From NCBI RefSeq assembly GCF_015706575.1, contig NW_024037059.1, positions 15,909,730 to 15,973,729 of the forward strand: 64,000 nucleotides of DNA, written 5' to 3'. The notes beneath the pieces are model-generated. The model was given only the letters and a program-made list of their open reading frames with translations. It did no database searches and was not told where the DNA came from. Made by a program: the position numbers and the translations under genes. Below, piece after piece: positions 61,200 to 64,000 of the stretch (position 1 is its first letter; each line of letters begins with the position of its first letter). The DNA is from Patiria miniata (lineage: Eukaryota; Echinodermata; Asteroidea; Valvatida; Asterinidae).

Positions 61200-61865
61200 T
61201 CAAGAACGAATGTGAGTTTGACTAATGTTAATTTTCCTTCTTCGTTTGAAGATGTTGTGTTTCTGGCAGTATTCGATGACTCCTATGGCCAAGAAGTCCA
61301 CGAACTCCAAGAATGTAATCAAGCTAGCGCCTACCATCAGGCCCATGTAGCCCCCAATGTCACCTGCAGGCCAGAGGTTAAAAATCAAATTAGTAAAACA
61401 AACTTGTCCTTGTTTACATTGGCTTTTGCTTCTCATCAAAGTATTTTAAAACAACAGTTCTCAGGCTGCTATCAGTGCTAGATTGGAGCTTATGAAAATG
61501 AATTCACGAGACTGTTAGGAAAAGGGACTCGAACCAAGAAAGTTTGAATTATCGCATGTTACAGGAAAATGTTACTACGGTGTTAGCTATAAAGGTGGTT
61601 CAGGAAATTATGGTTGAGCGGGGAAACGTTTCATATATACTCTGAAGTACAACTGACATTCTTTAATCGTTATAAGGGTCATCCAAATCATCATTTTTAA
61701 CACTTTTAACTAGTGTACTAGGTTTGAATTATATAGCCTGTAGAAATGACTCTGTTAAATTGGGCGAACTCACTCAACAAATCAGTGAACGGATAGGCGG
61801 CAACCTGCCGGATTTCTTCGTAGTTCAGTTCCTCGAAAAATATAACCACATCGATTATATTTTTC
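61200..61865 (-). CDS. ASIC/DEG/ENaC-family channel, last two exons (partial)
   Basis: C-terminal end of an amiloride-sensitive-type Na+ channel subunit. Exon 61865-61774 encodes NIIDVVIFFEELNYEEI and ends TDLL plus one base. Exon 61363-61200 completes the Ser and reads DIGGYMGLMVGASLITFLEF, VDFLAIGVIEYC and a basic tail ending THIRS. DIGGxMGLxxGAS and LEFxDF mark the post-M2 selectivity-filter and second transmembrane segment. The family's N-terminal M1 segment and Cys-rich extracellular domain are not in the window and should lie beyond 64000. AATAAA on the minus strand (61110-61115) follows the stop by about 85 nt. The family is secure; subtype, gating ligand and ion preference are not. 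Confidence 0.9.
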
Positions 61866-64000
61866 CTGTAACACAGGTGGAAAATGGTATTGACATGAAA
61901 TTTGTACATGTACCATCATAACGGAAATTCAATCTTACTTGGAAATTGTACTTTCACAATTGAAGCTTCCGTTTCCTCGACTAAGGGGTTAAAAATCACT
62001 TAGAAAAAATTAATTTACATTGCGTGAATATTAAATCCATTGTTAATATGTATATATACTTGTAATTATCTACAGTATAAGCCTGACTACACATGTATCA
62101 TGCATTGCTTTCTATGTTAGGTCGGGACAAGGGCGAATCCACAATTTGTTTCTTCTAGATGCTCTGTGGTGCGATCTGAGGCAATTTCTGACCACTTTAA
62201 TTAACCAATTGTTTGTTTAGGAAAAGATGGTGGTGTACGCAGTGCCTGCCTTTATTGCGAAGTCACCTCTGTTTCGGTTATGACTAATCTAGTTGACATT
62301 TGCAAACTATACTACCAAAAAAACCAGGTTGAAACACAAATCATTCAAGCAACAAAGGTTCTTTAAAGCGTAATTCGTCGATCGTACCACGATCTGACCT
62401 ATCTGAATTGTTGACGAATTTTGGTTTTTAGCATATTCTGGTTATGCATGATGAAATCTTTATTTTCTGAAAATTTCAAATTCATATGTGGCCTAATTAG
62501 CTAATTAAGCTGATTCAGCTAGTTAAAAATGTTGACCTATCGCTACAAAATGCAAAATTATCATTTCACAAACTGACGCATCGAGATAGGTCACTTCGTG
62601 AAACGCGTAAACAACGCTGTCAGTTTTCCACGAAGTGACTTATAGAGTCTGATACCTGGACTTAATGTGGTCCCTATCACTTTCTTATGAAAATGAGTTA
62701 CTATATAGGGGCCAGTATTTAGCGTTATCAGAAACAATGGCGGCGTACACATGTCGTTTGATGGCTGAACGAAACTAGCAAGTTTCAACAGAGTTTCTAA
62801 TTCCGTAAACGTCTGTAAGTATATTCCTCCGGGTTTTGCAAAATGTTCGTGTTGGGTTTTGTCTGAATACATGTTTTGCAGAGACTCGTTTGTATGATAG
62901 CACAGCGCTAATTAGCCTATTGGCGTACTGTATAGTGTAGATGGTAGTGGGTAGTCATAATCAGTCAGAATAACACTTGAGTGGGGTTCGATTCCGAACT
63001 AATGCTTTTTAATGACATCTCGGTTGATATTTACGCTGATTCACTGACTGTCCTTTCGGGAAAATATTTATTAAATAAAAGGGCCAAACTAAGGTTCCTT
63101 TTTTAATATTATGATTCGTAATTGGTTTGGTTTGTTTGTGTTACAGAATGTGGATGTCTCAGTGGTTAATTGCAGCCAAAAGTTTATACAGAGCACCATT
63201 CGTCTATATAATTGCATGAAGTTTTGAAAACGCTTCGTTAAAAGGAAAGTGATCGATTCCTGGAGCATGAATGTAAGCAATTTTTTGAACATAAAGATTA
63301 TTATTTAACCTTTCATACTTTTGCTGCTTAATATTTTGGTTTTATACTGCCCGGCTCAGATCAAAAAGAGCATTGCGTCTGTTCCTCGTTTTTATGTTTT
63401 GTGTTTCGTTTCTTTCTTTTTAAATATTGATTTAGTACTCCAGTCTTGCTACAATTCTAAAGTCAGTGCAGATAACAAAAAGAATATAAATGGGGTGAAC
63501 TGCAAAAAAGTTAAATTCAGTTGCAATGATTTGTTTTAGTTAATATTGCAAAACATGTGAAAATCCAAAAAAGACACAGACTGCAAGGATAGTGACACCA
63601 GACATGAAACACATTCTAAATGATTTATCAATGATTCCCTTGTTAATAACAAACTGTAAATGTTTTATATTGATTTTCCATGTCGACTATATTAAAAGAA
63701 AAAAATCCAAATAAATGTTCATGTAGATTCAAAATTTAAATTTAATTAAAAAGTATTGATTACTGAATGTATGAACCACCTGCCACAGTAAGCCTCGGAA
63801 TGTAACGGGAAAATGCTCAGCCTTAAAACAAATGGCGACTACTGATTGCCGATAAAATGTTGAGTGAATGTATTTCTATTCTTTTGTGTGTGCATTTCTC
63901 AAGATTTTCGATGTGTTGTGCTTGTAACTCCACAATCTTTGAACCAGGAATAATAGGTTTAATTAATGAGAAAGTACACTTTGAAAAATAACAAATAGAA
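61866..64000. other. Intron of the channel gene; worn hAT-like fragment
   Basis: No further channel exon was recognised, so this is probably intron. At about 62128-62205, CAAGGGCGAATCCACA resembles a hAT-like MITE terminus and is followed by CTAGATGCTCTGTGGTGC, which is also inside the 2.8-4.4 kb element. Confidence 0.45.

Overview
This is an AT-rich eukaryotic window. Its genes have many short exons with canonical GT/AG junctions. The recognisable proteins are animal ones: a mitochondrial ornithine carrier, a Na+/Cl- dependent SLC6 transporter of the glycine-transporter group, and an ASIC/DEG/ENaC channel. Introns and gaps are full of small DNA transposons, CR1/Jockey-like LINE pieces and long G or C runs. 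A marine invertebrate fits best, perhaps a deuterostome such as an echinoderm, hemichordate or amphioxus; the species is a guess. I saw no LTR retroelement, Polinton or virus copy.

Layout. 0.1-11.9 kb: minus-strand exons of a gene I do not recognise, with a nested pair of DNA transposons in an intron. 12-17.5 kb: sparse sequence with an almost loopless 89-bp palindrome, a tRNA-Gln(CTG) and a tRNA-derived SINE-like piece. 17.5-22.2 kb (+): five-exon SLC25A15/ORNT1-like carrier. 24.2-36.0 kb (+): 24-exon gene for a 1296-residue NRPS-like reductase with four domains: adenylation (A), carrier (T), thioester reductase (R1) and a short-chain dehydrogenase (R2). 41.4-43.1 kb (+): a second five-exon copy of the R2 cassette with no start of its own; its first exon has the same splice phase as the first R2. 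43.4-46.6 kb: a satellite of about 69-bp units, most carrying AATAAA. 47.7-48.6 kb: a second minisatellite whose units fold back on themselves, flanked by direct repeats. 49.3-57.3 kb (-): a complete 14-exon SLC6 gene of 670 residues. 61.2-61.9 kb (-): the last two exons of an ASIC/DEG/ENaC channel that continues off the right edge.

How the parts may work together. The main system is the A-T-R1-R2 enzyme. This architecture matches the fungal ATRR type, which reduces a carboxylic acid (glycine betaine in the characterised case) through an aldehyde to an alcohol. The A domain lacks the Asp that normally holds an alpha-amino group, so the substrate is probably not an ordinary alpha-amino acid. 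Exon phases and totals are consistent through all 24 exons, and R2b can replace R2a without a frame change. The locus may therefore make two enzymes with the same acid-activating half and different final reductases. The neighbouring transporters also handle small amines or amino acids, but nothing in the sequence shows a functional link.
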